Positions 5,874-6,333 of a stretch of DNA of 6,333 bases are shown here, one piece after another. Under the pieces are notes generated by a model that was not told the origin of the DNA, searched no databases, and saw only the letters and a program-made list of their open reading frames with translations. The DNA is from JBJKPP01 sp046706145 (lineage in GTDB: Bacteria > Bacteroidota > Ignavibacteria > Ignavibacteriales > Ignavibacteriaceae). The DNA lies in the NCBI GenBank assembly GCA_046706145.1, contig JBJKPP010000177.1, positions 1 through 6,333 of the forward strand, in the 5' to 3' direction. How positions within the stretch are numbered: position 1 is the first letter of the stretch; each line of letters starts with the position of its first letter. The translations under genes were made by a program, and so were the position numbers.

Positions 5874-6333
5874 TTGACTCTTTTCTTTCTAAGTATAGAA
5901 TAGTCTTTATTTGCTTTAAGTAATCTGTTCTTTAGCCTGCCTAAAGCAGTTATTTCCAATTCAATTTCATCATTTTCTTTTAACCATGTTGGCTGAAATT
6001 CCTCTTTATTTTCTTTTGCTTTTAATGCGGCCGTACCATTTAATTCAAGATAGCAACCTGTACCCACAGTTCCAGAGCCAATTACATCTCCGGGGAGTAA
6101 TTCCACACCGTATGAAGCTCTTTCTATTATTTCAGCAAATGTCCAATTCATATCTTGCAAATTCCCCTTAGAAATTTCTTTCCCATTATGAAGTGCTTTC
6201 ATCTCTAAATTATATTTATCTCCAGAATCTGTGGATATCTTGAATTTTTCCAATTCATCAATTGTTACAAGCCATGGACCTAAAGCTGTAGCAAAATCTT
6301 TCCCTTTAGCAGGACCCAAATTCAGTTTCATTT
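5870..6333 (-). CDS. Fumarylacetoacetate hydrolase family protein, 5' end beyond the window
   Basis: Only the C-terminal part (about 154 residues) is in the window; the frame stays open to the right edge. The ATG at 6331-6329 is almost certainly internal, since it falls just before the conserved LGPAKGKDFATALGPWLVT strand in mid-domain. Other FAH-fold signatures are NWTFAEIIERAS and the strongly conserved GDVIGSGTVGTGCYLEL. By alignment from memory, the Lys of GKDF and the Glu of YLEL correspond to catalytic residues of mammalian FAH; the metal-binding Asp/Glu residues lie mostly in the missing part. True FAH splits fumarylacetoacetate into fumarate and acetoacetate; other family members act on other 2-oxo or 3-oxo acids. 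Coupling to acetoacetyl-CoA synthetase favours the fumarylacetoacetase role. It overlaps the next gene by 4 bases (ATGA). Confidence 0.88.
   Translation of the reverse strand, partial: MKLNLGPAKGKDFATALGPWLVTIDELEKFKISTDSGDKYNLEMKALHNGKEISKGNLQDMNWTFAEIIERASYGVELLPGDVIGSGTVGTGCYLELNGTAALKAKENKEEFQPTWLKENDEIELEITALGRLKNRLLKANKDYSILRKKRVK

Noticed and set aside
5986..6171. Plus-strand open frame of 61 codons, hydrophobic start, opposite the FAH-family gene
   Set aside because: The hydrophobic start is the reverse of an acidic/Lys-rich coding stretch; no independent support as a membrane peptide.

Overview
The window is AT-rich (roughly one third G+C by eye), densely coded and housekeeping/metabolic in character. 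There is no sign of phage, transposon, CRISPR, tRNA or rRNA. Protein features suggest a member of the Bacteroidota/Ignavibacteriota (FCB) side of the tree: a short RsmI without the C-terminal extension, a thioredoxin-TPR protein with an intact CGPC site, STAS proteins with a D-S-[AT]-F-L phosphosite, and a promoter-like TTTG-N20-TAtcTTTa element close to the Bacteroidota consensus. This assignment is inference from family style, not proof.

Left part, plus strand (1-2138): the last 21 codons of an unidentified gene (possibly the tail of a PLP-dependent aminotransferase) end at 66. A GC-rich hairpin follows at 93-112. Then come rsmI (16S rRNA 2'-O-methyltransferase), msrB (methionine-R-sulfoxide reductase) and a thioredoxin-TPR fusion of the CnoX/YbbN type. 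MsrB and the thioredoxin-TPR protein make a plausible protein-oxidation repair pair.

Middle, minus strand (2135-2881): two small, clearly duplicated STAS-domain proteins (anti-sigma-factor antagonist type) sit back to back with no base between them, behind their own promoter candidate. The distal one overlaps the thioredoxin-TPR gene tail to tail by 4 bases, with interlocking stop codons.

Right part, minus strand (2909-6333): a compact operon reads leftwards from a fumarylacetoacetate hydrolase family gene (cut by the right window edge), through an FMN-binding split-barrel (flavin-reductase-like) protein, to acetoacetyl-CoA synthetase. The first two genes overlap as ATGA and the last two are 16 bases apart. 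The logic matches the end of tyrosine/homogentisate catabolism: fumarylacetoacetate is split to fumarate and acetoacetate, and acetoacetate is activated to acetoacetyl-CoA for thiolysis. The middle protein has no assigned step in that route and is the most interesting open question. I found no strong evidence for a wholly new system.
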